From: Warburgia ugandensis
Lineage: Eukaryota > Streptophyta > Magnoliopsida > Canellales > Canellaceae
Direction of reading: 5' to 3'
NCBI GenBank assembly: GCA_035236585.1
Contig: CP141126.1
Span: forward strand, 66,565,414-66,629,413
DNA: 64,000 nt
Shown: one piece after another, positions 1-11,410 of the stretch
Numbering within the stretch: the first letter of the stretch is position 1
Layout: every line of letters starts with the position of its first letter
Program-made: the position numbers and the translations under genes
Notes under the pieces: generated by a model
Told to the model about the DNA's origin: nothing
Seen by the model: only the letters and a program-made list of their open reading frames with translations
Databases searched by the model: none

Positions 1-1164
1 AGGATCAAGATCTAAACCCTAAAAAGAGGAAAAATGAATAAGGATCAATAAAGACCGTTGGATCATGATAGCATGTTAGATTTCTAATTGAATTATTGAA
101 CATTATGATAATTGTCTTTCATTGCTTAGTAGAGTTAATTATAGATTTATTTATTTGATTGTTTAATTCTGCTTTTTATTTATGCTTTAATGCTTATGTA
201 ATGGAAATTTCATTGAAATTGTAATTAAATGAAATTACAATGAAAGGACATTTACATGGAAAGTATAACATGGACTTAATGATAGTCATGACCATAGTTA
301 GTAGGATAATATAAGGAATATAAATTCCTTGCTCCAAATTAGGAGCATAATTAAACTCCATGAATGACATTTTACTTCATGGATTTAATTAAAATCAATT
401 AGAAAGTGTACTTAGGATTAAATGCTCATAGGAACCTTATGAAAGGTTGAGCTAGGGCCACTCTAGTGGATGATGGACATAATGGTTAACGGGGTTCTCT
501 AATAGAGGCTCGCTCGTCCCCCACCTTCTGTTGTCATTTATGAGGTCTAAATGCCTTCTTACATGAGGATTGAAGTAACCATTTTGTTTTGAACCATTCA
601 ACTAGTAATCTTTAGCCAATTTGACATAAGAGGAGCTGTCTAAACTTAGGATGAAATACTCTCAACCAATAAAACATTAATTGGTTGAGTAATAATAATA
701 AGAGCATAAAATGTAGTAAATCATCTAACCCTAATAAAAATTGTAATCAAGATAAGGATGATCAAACAAGATCGATTGGATCTTGAATGATAAAAAACAA
801 TAAGAATACTAATGTAAGTATTGTATTACGTATGTATATGTAGAAATTGTACTGGTATGTAGAAGAACATAGATAGAGAATCCAAACCCTTGATCAAACA
901 TGATTCAAGGAAAGATTAGGGTATCCCTTATAGGAATACATACTTGAATAGAGAAATAACCTTATACATATGGTTTGATAGATGGATGAATCCAGACCAT
1001 AATGGACATTGGGGAAGAATACATTTGAGAAGTATGAAACAAGATACTACCTTGAGGTAGGTGGATGTACAAGAATGTATTAAGGATACATGTATATACA
1101 TACATGATCTTAGTCTGTAATTATAGACCTTCATGATATAAGTATGCTTAGTATCTTAGCATAG

Positions 1165-1345
1165 TCATGATCCAACTAAGTAAACCAAGCATATGATTTA
1201 ACTAAGTTATCCAACCATATGACCCAACAAAGTGATCCAACCCTATAATCCAACCATATGATCCAACCCTATAATCCAATCATATGATCCAACCCTATGA
1301 TCTAACTAAGTGATCTAACATCATAATCTAATTCAATTGATCCAG
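1165..1345. repeat. Short-period minisatellite inside LTR copy A
   Basis: About a dozen imperfect units of roughly 12-14 bp built on the theme TATGATCCAACC run through this stretch. The second copy of the LTR (around 33500-33720) has only scattered related words and no ordered array, so the array appears to have grown in this copy. Confidence 0.6.
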
Positions 1346-2077
1346 TTTAAGGATCAAATCAAATGAGGTGAAGGTAATGAGATGTGAAGACTAAGGAAAC
1401 CCTAAGAATAGGGCATAGAAAATATTCTAGCCTTAGTTAAACAAACACATCGTCTGATATGTACAATGTATTTTCCATACAAGTCTGGAGGCTTGTGATT
1501 TTGTTTTACATAGAGATAGAGACTGGGGATGCTATGCTAGGAAAGTTATGAGGGTTTGGCCACCCGCTTCCTAAAACTTATATGTTGGATACCATGCCCA
1601 AATATAGGACAAATGTCGAGTGGGGTAATAATGTGAAGGCCCCACTGTGATAGCCATGGTCCACCCCATGAGGACATGGAGTTGATATTCCATAATTGGT
1701 ATTGGTGGAGGATTGCAGTCATCTGGGAATGCTGTATAGATTGAGACTGACACATGGTAGTCCTAATGTATTTTGCATTATGATGCACATATGATAGGCA
1801 TAATGTAATGCCATGGCATGATGAGATGCCACTACATGAGTTCTTGGAAATCCCTGTATAAAGATTGGCTGGATACAAATTTCCTAAGTGGAAGTATAGC
1901 TAAGGGAAGGAACAAGTTTTGAGCAATCTTCACTATATTAACTAATTTGTCACGTACTACATAAATAATGTGTATACTCTATATGGAGAATACTCATGAG
2001 AAATAAGGACTGAGGTATGTATTCTTATATTGATGAAGTAGTATGTTTTTGTATCCCCTACCAAGCATAACTTACTG

Positions 2078-2111
2078 AGGTATTGTAAATGTTTTTATGT
2101 TTGCAATATCT
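2078..2111 (+). other. Predicted RNA stem-loop in LTR copy A
   Basis: AGGTATTGTAAA (2078-2089) can pair with TTTGCAATATCT (2100-2111) across a 10-nt loop. All 12 positions pair if two G-U pairs are allowed in RNA. The equivalent position in the sister LTR (34502-34535) has a perfect 11-bp stem. The role is unknown. A place in transcript end formation of the retroelement is an inference. Confidence 0.6.
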
Positions 2112-3039
2112 TAGATACAGAGAAGGAGGGTTAGAAGCTCAAGACTGTAGAAGACTTAAGAAGATGTGCATGAATAATCAATCAAGATACATCCTCTTGA
2201 AGACATGTATTTTATTTGAGGAAATTTTATTGTATTGAGAGTTTTTAATGAATGGTGAGGTTTGCAAATTTTTTATTATGTAATTTGGACAGGTATTGTA
2301 CTAAAATCAGGCTATATTGTGAACCACTTAAAGGATTCTAGAAGTTTAATAAAATTTTATTCATTTAATGAAATTTTATTTTGTATAAAAATTGTACTTA
2401 TGTTATGTATGAAGTGGCGACTTGGGTTTTCAAAACAAGTTTTAAAAGAAAAGAATTTTTGTTGTTTTGTTTTGCCAAAAATTTTTACTAAGGGGATGCC
2501 CTGCCTTTGAAAAATGAATTGCAAAATGTGTTTCAAAAACTTGTGTCATCACAAAATATAGGTAAGGTTTCAGGTGGGCCTACTTTGCTTTCTAGTGTTT
2601 GATCAAATATAGTTTGTAGGTCCCAACTGGATACGTCTTCTACACTCCAAGGCTCATATTGAACACTTATCAACCATCCTCCTCTAAAGATTTATATACT
2701 TGACACAACCTTAATAGGCAGTTTTTTAGCTTGAGCATCATGGGAAGGCCCCACTAGAGCTAGTCAACACCTTCCAATGTGCTATGGATCATAGTCTCTC
2801 GACTATGGTATTGACGGTTGAGCACATAAACGGGCCTAGGGTTTAGATTGCAAATGCATAGTGGTCCACACATTCCTATTTGTGAAATATGGCATCCTAT
2901 GTGCTGACACCAATGTAGTTTGGTGTCCTGTGTGTTGCCACTACCTGTGTAGTTTGGATTCCTATGTACTAGTGCATCTTGTGTAGATTTGGCATGATGA
3001 TGCCTAGATATTTTTATGGTATGAGTACTCATTATTGAT

Positions 3040-3170
3040 GTGGGCCCATGTGTTATTGGGATCTCCACTGATGTTGAGATTGTGGGTCCATGTGTGATTA
3101 GGATGACCACATGGATGTAGAGATTATGAGCCCATGTATGATTGAGATGACCCCATTGTTGTTGAGATTT
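3040..3170. repeat. Three-unit tandem array, about 43 bp per unit
   Basis: Units start at about 3040, 3082 and 3125, each opening with a GTGGGCCCATGTG-like word and closing with TTGAGATT-like sequence. More diverged relatives of the same words occur at 2885-2985. The array sits upstream of the LTR stem-loop, as the larger arrays do in two other LTRs of the window. Confidence 0.6.
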
Positions 3171-3606
3171 ATGATTTTTATGAGTTAAGACTAAATCTAC
3201 ATAAGAATTAATATGAACTTGATGTTGACAAAGTTCCAAATGCATTTCATGAGATGGTATGATGATGAGATTTTACACTCTCGATAGTTTTTTTATGAGC
3301 TTTTGGCCTTTTGAATTCACATCATTCTCTTGAATGGATTTGTAAATGACATGAATTGCATTGGCATGAAATTGTTTCAAATCTTTCACTTATGTTACAT
3401 CTGTATACAAGTACTCCATGATGAGATTTGATTGTATTAATGGGTACATTTAATTATGATTTCACAAAAGCATCATGTTCTTTGGAATTTGAACTATGAA
3501 TTACTCATGACTTTATTACTCCATCCTGGTATAGAATTTCATTGCATTTGAAATTATAAGAACTACTCAATAAGATGTTAAGCACCTACACAAGCAACAA
3601 CTTGCT

Positions 3607-3634
3607 GAGATATTGTAATTGTCTACAATATCTC
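3607..3634 (+). other. Perfect 11-bp stem-loop in LTR
   Basis: GAGATATTGTA (3607-3617) and TACAATATCTC (3624-3634) are exact reverse complements with a 6-nt loop. The same place in three other LTRs has an inverted repeat too. Confidence 0.7.
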
Positions 3635-4246
3635 TTATTTGAGGAAGTGACTTGAAAGGAAGGCGATTTAAGTTGAGGAAGATTATAATAGCATGAGACA
3701 TGCCACAGGTGTACATTGTGTAAGATATTTTACTTTGTATATTAGAAGTAATGTAAGCATTGTGAGCTCTTTAGTTGTGACTTTATCATTTTAAATTGGA
3801 TGTATATGTATAAAATATGCATATTGGAATTTGCACTGTGTATGAATGGAATTCTAGGAAGAAATGGTTATTCTATTTTTAAACTGCTTGTACTTCAAAG
3901 ATTTGAATTTGGAAATTCTTAAATGTGTTTGAATGCAATAGTATGGAGATTAAGTCTCCAAATGCATTTCGATAGCCATTTATGTGTCAATCTGGTCTAT
4001 CATCTCACATGCATTAAATGCAGTATGTTTGAAAAATAAAGGAAACTCTATTGGAGGTAGAAATGGAATGATCATTTTGCTATTAAATCAAATTTTTTGT
4101 GAGTATAATAACAATTCAGGTTTTGAAAAAGTGTTTTCTTAAAGTAAAATGCTTATGATGTTCATTTTTAAAAGAAATTTTCAAATTAGATATCCCAACT
4201 TTGGAGAAAGACTTTAAACATGCATTTAAAAACCCAAATCATCACA

Positions 4247-6025
4247 CTAAGAGTGTTGAGAGATGAAATTAGAGAAAAATATGAGTTTGATGTCACAATG
4301 TCTCAGGTTTGTGGGGGGAAAACACAAGCCTTAAAATTCCTCCAAAGAACATTAAATTCTCATTTTTAGAGAAAATGGGATTACTTTTATGAGAAAAGGG
4401 CCAACAATATTGATAGCACGATTGGCTTACTTGTGCAAATTCATAACACAAGTAGGTCTTTCATAGACTTTATGGGCATTTTCATGCACTTGCTATGGGA
4501 TGGAGAGAGGGATGCAAGCTAGTTTTAGGCTTAGATAGCCTCTTCTAAAAGTGATTTTGGAAAGGGAAGTTACTTTGTGTAGTTGCAAGAGATACAAATG
4601 ACTAGATATTTCCACTTGCATGGGTAATTATATAGGTTGAGAATTTGAGTAATTGGTAGTGGTCCTAGAACTTCTATTGTTTAATCTTGGAGTTGCTTGT
4701 GAAGGCCCTAGTTTGACCATTATTAGTGAAAAGCAAAAGGTTTAAGTTAAGTTTATAGTCTATGATTTGTAATTATTCTTATGATGGACTTGTTTGGTAA
4801 TTGATTCATACTTCCTATTTGCAAGGTTGGTCTAGGATATATAAAACTTACTCCCTCATGGAAAACACGGGATGTGTGCTAGGCATGTATATCCCAACTA
4901 GAATAGGAACCATAGTGGTGGGCAATTGAAGAAGCTTTTCTATAAGATTACAGAGGCTACAACTAGAGATGATTATGAAGATGCAATGAAGGAGAAGGAA
5001 GAAATCAATGACTTGGCAGCTAGGGCATTCAGAGAGCAAGAGTCGTCTACCTTTTGCATGACCTTCTTTCCTTTATGGAGTCGGTGTGACTTTGTAGACA
5101 ATAATATGTTCAAAACATTCAATGGATATATATTGGAAGCTTGAACGAAGCCAATTATAGAAATGATGGAAGAAATGGGAAGGTAGGTAATGGTAAGAAT
5201 GGGAAGGATGAAAAAGGAGATCAAGGAATGTCAAGGACTAATATTTCCTAGAATACAACAAAACTCACATGACAACAAAAGCAATATCTTCAAATGTGAA
5301 GTGTTGTACAATGGTGGCAAGCATTATGAGGTCAGACATAATGGCAAGGATATATTGTTAACTTGCTTAGGAGATCACGTTCAAGAGAGCCATGGGATCT
5401 TAATGGATTCCTTTATTGCCACGAGCTAGCTACAATTTGGAACATTCATGAATTAGCTAAAGACTATGTGGCATATGGTACAAGAAGGGGGAATGGGCAA
5501 AGTGCAATGCCTATGCAATCTTTCTAATTGATGGAAGTAGGTTGTGGGAGAAGAAGAATTTGGGTTAAGTTCTAGGCCTTGTTTAGAGAAGGTTGCTTGG
5601 TAGATCAAAGCTCAAAAGGGTAAAGGATGAACATGAGGAAAAGAAGAGGAGTGTAAGCACATTAAGCAAGCATGGGAGGATCTTCACCTGTAGTTTATGT
5701 CATAAAAAATGGCATAATAAGAAAGGATGCCCTAGTAAAGATAAGGACCTTTTTGACCTATTCAACAAGTTCTAAAGTGAAGTAGAGATAGACTAAGAAA
5801 ATAATAGGCAAGTCTTGCTAATGAGTTTGAACTTGCTAATTGCTAAAGTCTTTCCACATTAATGAATTGTTTTACATTCTTATAGGATCAAGATAGGGAA
5901 CCACAAAGAAGATCTACATTTAGTTCACAGTCCAATCAGAATGAGAGTAATACCAGCACACATTGTGGCCTAAGGGTAGTAGGTAGGACAAGCAAGACAC
6001 ATGGTAAGTCAGCTAACATAAATTG
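4247..6025 (+). pseudogene. Decayed MULE (MuDR-type) transposase gene
   Basis: MULE transposases cut and paste Mutator-like DNA transposons. Three parts of the family pattern are visible in order. At 4504-4700 one frame reads GCKLVLGLD, KGKLLCVVARDTND and IFPLAWVII, matching the DDE core that in relatives reads GCRPxIGLDGCxLKG..AVGRDANxxxFPLAWAVVE; the first catalytic Asp is at about 4534. At 4914-5160 comes QLKKLFYKITEATTRDDYE then DFVDNNMFKTFNGYILEAR, the usual stretch after the DDE domain. At 5190-5430 lies the segment before the SWIM finger, and at 5689-5730 a CCHC zinc knuckle (C-x2-C-x4-H-x4-C). A TTCTTATAG acceptor near 5884 precedes a last exon that ends near 6025. There are many in-frame stops (about ten in the core alone) and frame changes, so it is dead. 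No terminal inverted repeats were recognised. Confidence 0.8.
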
Positions 6026-6939
6026 AATGAGATCCTTTCAAGTGAGTGGGATTCATTTGTAGATAGTTTGAGTCAATTCCTATTTAGATTTCAATCAAGG
6101 TTCTATATTCTAGTTACTCTTTGGAACATGCACAAGTTGTAAATTGATGTCAACTTGTAAAGTTTTTTTTATTAAAGGTCCATGATGTCATTTGAAATAG
6201 AATAGCTTCACCTTAAACATTCACCACCAAAATTTGGAATCGTAACTACTAAAAAGGTTGAAAGAATTAAGAAATTAAATGCATAGAAGTCTTTGGTTAA
6301 TAAAATCAATGGCTTCTTCATTGAATTAGACTTTCATACAATTTCAGTGATTGACTGCAAATCCTCAAAAATCTTAACAATTTCAGTGGTTGAATTAGAC
6401 TTTCTAGAACTCACCAATTAACATCTCTTTATTTCTTGTTATAGAAATGCACCTCATTAATGGTCCTCAATTTATAAATTGCAACCCCTCAGCCTTTTCT
6501 CAAGTGAAAATGACTAGACTAGTAAAGTATCATGATGAAGGATAAGTCTAGGAACAAAATTTAGCATGTATTAAATCATATGAGGAATTGAACCCCACAT
6601 GCTTTTGATTCCCAAAGATGCAGGAAAAGTAAGCAACCTAACCTACAAATTTTATTTGTGGAAAATTTATGAAAACTGTTCAAGAAGCAAAGAAGAATTA
6701 AAATGGTTCTAAGATGCTATTCTTACCTTTGTCGATGCCGATCCCAAGCTCGAAAGGAAGAAGTTGGCAAAGAAGAAGTTGAAGATGATTTGAATTTGTT
6801 ATTTTTTTTCCTACTTGCAAATGAATATGCATTTGTATATTAGTTTGTATGTTAGAAGAGAAGATAATGTTAATCATATCTAGCTTCTTTAAAGTATGAA
6901 AACCCTAACATAACATGAATTGAAAACTAACATTCCCTC
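6026..6939. other. No recognisable feature
   Basis: AT-rich sequence between the MULE remnant and the LINE. It has no long open frame and no repeat I could match elsewhere in the window. It may be MULE 3' flank or old intergenic DNA. Confidence 0.4.
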
Positions 6940-9440
6940 AAGCTAGGGCCGCCCCACAAGCGACACGCTGCATCAAATCCCAAGTGAAATAAAAAATGGG
7001 CAAAGGTTGCTAGGGCATTCCCCTTGAAGCAACGTGCTACATAGTATGGTCAAGAGATGTTAGAGCGTCCCCTCAGAAGCAATAAGCTAGATTAAAATTC
7101 AAGTGCAGTGAAAAGTGAGCATGGGTTCATGCCATGGAGGTCGACAAGTGCACGAGTAAATAGGCTACCTCAAGAGCATAAATTCGTATCACCACATGAA
7201 ATATAGGGATGTTAACAAGTAAGATTCTGGAGTTAACGGCTATGATGAAACGTAGGAGAGTCAACATCGCTTGTATCCAAGAAACTAAGTGAAAAGGGGC
7301 TAAAACTAAAGAAATTAATGGGTATAAACTCTGATATGTAGGAAAGGATAATAATAGAAATGGAGTAGGAATAATAGTGGATAAAGAATTAAAGGATAAA
7401 GTGGACATTAAAAGAATCAGTGATAAAATTATAATAATAAAATTTGTTTTAAGAGAGCAAATAATAAATGTTATAAATGCATATGCACCACAAGTAGGGT
7501 TAAAAGATATAATCAAGAGATAGTTTTGGGTATATATGGAGGGAGTCATGCAAGAAATTCCCAACACTAAGGAGATAGTTATAGGAGTAGACTTAAGTGG
7601 CCATGTAAGAAAAGAAAAGGAAGGATATGATAAGATACATGGAGGTTACAATATAGGACAATGAAATAAGATGGGGGAAGTTATCCTTGATTTTGCTTTG
7701 GCTTATAGCCTAGCCATTGTAAATACATTCTTTAAGAAGAGGGATGAACACTTAATAACCATTAAAAGTGGACTCCATAAAAGCCAAATAGACTTTTTTC
7801 TACTTTGGAATACCGAAAGATCAATGTGTAAGGATTGTAAGGTGATACTTGGTGAGAGTTTAACCTCATAACATAGGTTAATGTTATGGATATCTATATA
7901 AAACATGAGAGAAAGGAAATGAACTTAATAGGTACCCAAAAACTACGTGGTGGAACTTAAAAGGAGAGAAAATAACCTCATTCACAAATAAGTTCGTGGT
8001 AGAAGGAAACTGGAATTATGAAGCAGAAGTAAACACCATGTGGACTAATATGGCTAAGTCCATTAAGAAAGTGGCAAAAGATGTCTTACAAGTATCTAAA
8101 GGCAAAAGAGGATTAGTAAAGGAAACATGGTGGTAGAGTGAAATAGTGAAAAATGTTATTAAAGAAAAATGGCTATGTTTTAAAGAATGGTAGACGACTA
8201 AAAATAATGAAAACTAAGAACAGTATAAGAATGCTAAAAAGGTTACTAAGAGAACAGTAAGTGAGGCTAAACTTAAGGCACATGATGATCTCTATAATAG
8301 ACTAGGATCAAGAGAAGGTAAGAAAGATGTGTTTAAACTTGCAAAAATAAGAGAATAGAAGGGTAAGGACTTAGACCATGTTAAGTGCAATAGAAGTGAT
8401 TATCAAAGGGTACTAGTCAAAGATGACAAGATCAAACCAAGGTGGGAAACTTACTTTCAAAATTTTTTTAATGACAATGGTTCTAAGAATATAGGGATTG
8501 AGAATACTATAAACTTAAATAATATTGGACATTATAGATATGAACATAGGATTAAAATACCTGAAGTGAAAGAGACCTTGCAAAAGATAAAAGCAAGAAA
8601 AGCCAGGGAGCCCAATGGTATACCAATAGAGGTTTGGAAGCATATGGGAGATACTAGAGTAGTTTGGTTGACCAAGTTGTTTTATAAGATTATAAAATCA
8701 AAGAAAATGCCAAATGAATGGAGGAAAAGCTCTATTGTACCAATTTATAAGAATAGGGAAGACATAGAGAGTTGTAATAATTATCAAGGGATCAAACTTA
8801 TGAGCCACTTTATGAAACATTTTGAATGAGTGATTGAGAATAGACTACAACACGAGACAAGTGTATCAAAGAACCAGTTTGGTTTCATGCCTAGGAGGTC
8901 TACCATGGAAGCTATTTTCTTACTATGACAATTGATAGAGAAATATAGTGAGAGGAGAAAAGACCTCCACATGGTCTTTATTGACTTAGAGAAAGCTTAT
9001 GACAAGTCCCTAGAGAGCTAATATGGAGGGTGTTGGGCAAGAAAGGGGCTTTGCAGTAGGGAAACCCGTGATTTTCCAATCATTGTAGGATTGCACCAAG
9101 GATTGGCATTGAGCCCATACCTTTTCATGTTGGTTATGGATGAGTTAACAAAACATTTGCATAAGAAGATTCCATGGTGCATGCTATTTGCAAATGATAT
9201 AGTCTTAATTGATGAGACAAGGGAGGGCGTAAGCACAAAGCTAGAGTTATGGAGAGAAGCATTAGAATATAAAAGATTTAAAATTAGGCAAACTAAGACA
9301 GAATATATGGAATGCATTTTAGTAAGGAGAGGGGTAGGAGTGGAACACCAGTTAAGATTGATAACCAAGAAGTCCTCGTAAAAGACCACTTTCGATACTT
9401 AGGATCAATGATTAATGAGGGTTCAAAAGCATTTCAAATT
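6940..9440 (+). mobile_element. RTE-clade LINE, copy 1 (degenerate)
   Basis: Non-LTR retrotransposon that copies itself by target-primed reverse transcription. A 5' leader (6940-7130) holds imperfect ~50-70-bp repeats. The endonuclease follows: RRVNIACIQETK near 7251-7290, a VDLSGHV block near 7590, and SQIDFF near 7785. The linker has WWNLKGEKITSF. The reverse transcriptase has GIPIEVWKHMGD near 8620, WRKSSIVPIYKN near 8720, NNYQGIKLMSH, NQFGFMPRRSTMEAIF near 8872, HMVFIDLEKAYDK near 8970, [19 protein letters not shown] near 9091 and [13 protein letters not shown] near 9175. This matches plant RTE elements. The catalytic FADD box reads FAND, and about 30 residues seem missing between AYDK and LHQG. 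Many stops and frame changes occur, so it is inactive. The end near 9440 (FRYLGSMINEG) lacks the usual last part. Confidence 0.88.
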
Positions 9441-9668
9441 GATCAAAGTCTAGCAGCATTGTCTTACCATCTTTATCAACCAACTCCCCTGTTTCTTTTG
9501 TCTTGCCCAATCCGATACTACTATAATATATATAATAATACGCCCAACCATACCAACATGGGAAACCTAGCTTCCCTCCCTTTGAAGTGCATTTATCAGC
9601 CCCCCGAGTCACTAGAAAGAGGGTGAAAGGCCCATTACTTCTTCATTCAGAGATTGAGAGGGAGGTTA
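9441..9668. other. Unassigned spacer between LINE and LTR fragment
   Basis: No family similarity seen. It contains a TA-rich patch near 9525-9545 and ends directly at the TG of the inverted LTR. Confidence 0.4.
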
Positions 9669-11150
9669 TGTGACGACCCAGGTTTTCTCATGCATTTTTA
9701 AATGCAATATCTAATTCCTAAGGTGGGATGCATCCCAATTTGAAAACCATTTTATAAAAACAATGCAATGCAGCAGAAAATCTTTTGTTTTAAACTCATT
9801 TTGAAAACCCCGAGTGTCATTTGCTTTCACAACAACCAAAGTAGTTTTTTGAAAATCTTCAGAAATCATAAATGTTTTCCCAGGTCTAACCAGTCATAGC
9901 TCACAACCCAACTGTAAATAAATACAAATACATGTCCAAAGGGTAGAGTGTTTACTTACAAGTATGATTGTCTCTTTTTTATTTACTTGTGCGTAGCACT
10001 AACATTTCCTGAGGCGTCTTCTACTCGTGAATGTAGCTGTCCTGAAAAATGATATATATTTGGGTGAGCAGTAGGAGTCTATCACTACTAGTTTTACAAT
10101 GCATGCTATGTTTGAAATCATATGCTCTTTAAAACATGTGCATGTTTGAACACTCCTGTTCAATATCGATATTGAAAACCATTGTCGAATTAAAGTACTA
10201 ACGACTTAAAGAATCGCATAATCCAAGTCGAAAGTATCATAGATATCATAAACATAATGATATGCATAAGATGCTCAACTAAATCCAACTCATGGATATA
10301 TGGTATGGTCGACCAACCTCATGTCATGCCATATGCAATGCAAGTAAATCCTCAAAATGTAGGGCCCATTATGCCCACAACCTCCTCGCTGTGTGGTCCT
10401 CGGGTACCTGGGGACACAGGGTCATAGCCTCCATGGGGCATATGACACTTATTTGTCATAAATCATGCAATTTATGAAATCGGTTGCAAAACATGCATGC
10501 AATGCATAAAATGTGCTCATGCTAGTATTGCATTCAAAGTCATAACCCTGCCTAGAAGCCTAACAGCCTAGAAGCTTGCCAGCCTAGAAACCTGTCAGCT
10601 CTCTCTGGCCCACCCTCATTGGCCAAGGCTACACTTATCATGCAATCTATGCATGTAACACATGTCTTGGCAATATATGCGCAATGTGTTTTTCATATGC
10701 ATGCTAAGTTCATTTATGAAATCAATTCATGCTATACAAGTCATATAACTTATACTTAAAACATGCATTCTCAAAACAATCGTGGGCTCTTTTTAAAAGT
10801 CTAGTAGTGATACAGCACCTACCTTGAAGTCTCCTGGAGTCGCATCCTTCATCACTTAACCCGACCCTGGGTCTCATTTATAAACTCCTGGATATGAATG
10901 GATAACAAGGAGTCCTTATCAATTTTGATCTATTTAGAAATTAGATCGCTAGATCTGCCTTTTAGGGTCCATGGGTCCTTGCCTAATTCATTGTCAGGCT
11001 AGATCCTATGATATGGATCTACTATTCAATGGTTATTCTCTATAAATTGTCCTCTGATCCTAGCTTTATAATCTCATTAGGTCCTTGTCCCAATTCCCAG
11101 GATGCCCGTGCTTCCCGGTCGAACTGCGACCGCCTCATGTGCGTGCCTAA
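9669..11150 (-). mobile_element. Inverted LTR fragment of the Tekay-like CGTCACA family
   Basis: It begins TGTGACGACCCAGG, the reverse complement of the LTR 3' end seen at 48330. It follows that LTR backwards through the landmark near 10280-10450 (reverse complement near 47520-47680) to the GC-rich stretch near 11090-11150 (compare 46620-46690). The LTR start is missing, so this is a 5'-truncated copy in minus orientation. It is non-coding; a short open frame at 10292-10477 has a reverse-strand counterpart in the other copy and is repeat sequence only. Confidence 0.82.
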
Positions 11151-11336
11151 TGTTCCCAAGATAATCTCATGACTCTCTAATCACATTTTCATGTCATGGA
11201 AAATCTTATAGTAAGACTACCTTTAATTGCTGAATTATCATATCAAAAATTGAATTTACTCAAACTATCTTATTATAAAGTCAATAATTGGCCTTGCAGG
11301 TATACATTTCTAATATGTAATAGGATAGAATGCTTA

Positions 11337-11338
<2 letters not shown>

Positions 11339-11407
<69 letters not shown>
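11339..11407. repeat. (AG)n microsatellite
   Basis: About 34 uninterrupted AG/GA units. It creates a meaningless Arg-Glu open frame. Confidence 0.97.

Positions 11408-11410
<3 letters not shown>

Larger units (their letters stand above)
1..2553 (+). mobile_element. 3' part of a long Tekay-like LTR (copy A)
   Basis: This stretch aligns by eye, with the same order of landmarks, to 32390-34733 plus 50832-51062, which is a second copy of the same LTR. Shared landmarks include the run around 360-560 versus 33040-33240 and the terminal segment ending in GTCATCACA. The CA end lies at 2553 and is not followed by a primer-binding site, so this is a 3' LTR or a solo LTR. Its beginning lies outside the window. 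The right flank (2554 onward) belongs to another LTR, so copy A was inserted into that one. It is an old non-coding fossil. Confidence 0.8.
2554..4246 (+). mobile_element. 3' part of a second long LTR, host of copy A
   Basis: The segment ends in AAACCCAAATCATCACA (4230-4246), the same style of terminus as the other long LTRs here (GAGTCATCACA at 51062, GGTCGTCACA at 48330). It has a short tandem array, a perfect stem-loop and a GATTAAGTCTCC segment before the end, in the same order as other LTRs of this type. No reading frame with family similarity was found. It is a non-coding fossil. Its left part lies beyond copy A, outside the window. Confidence 0.65.

Noticed and set aside
4926-5144. Independent small gene
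   Set aside because: The residues fit the stretch after the DDE domain of MULE transposases and lie in order between other MULE parts.
7127-7567. Minus-strand frame of 146 codons (and 22349-22927)
   Set aside because: Antisense of the LINE endonuclease region; the same antisense frame appears in both LINE copies.
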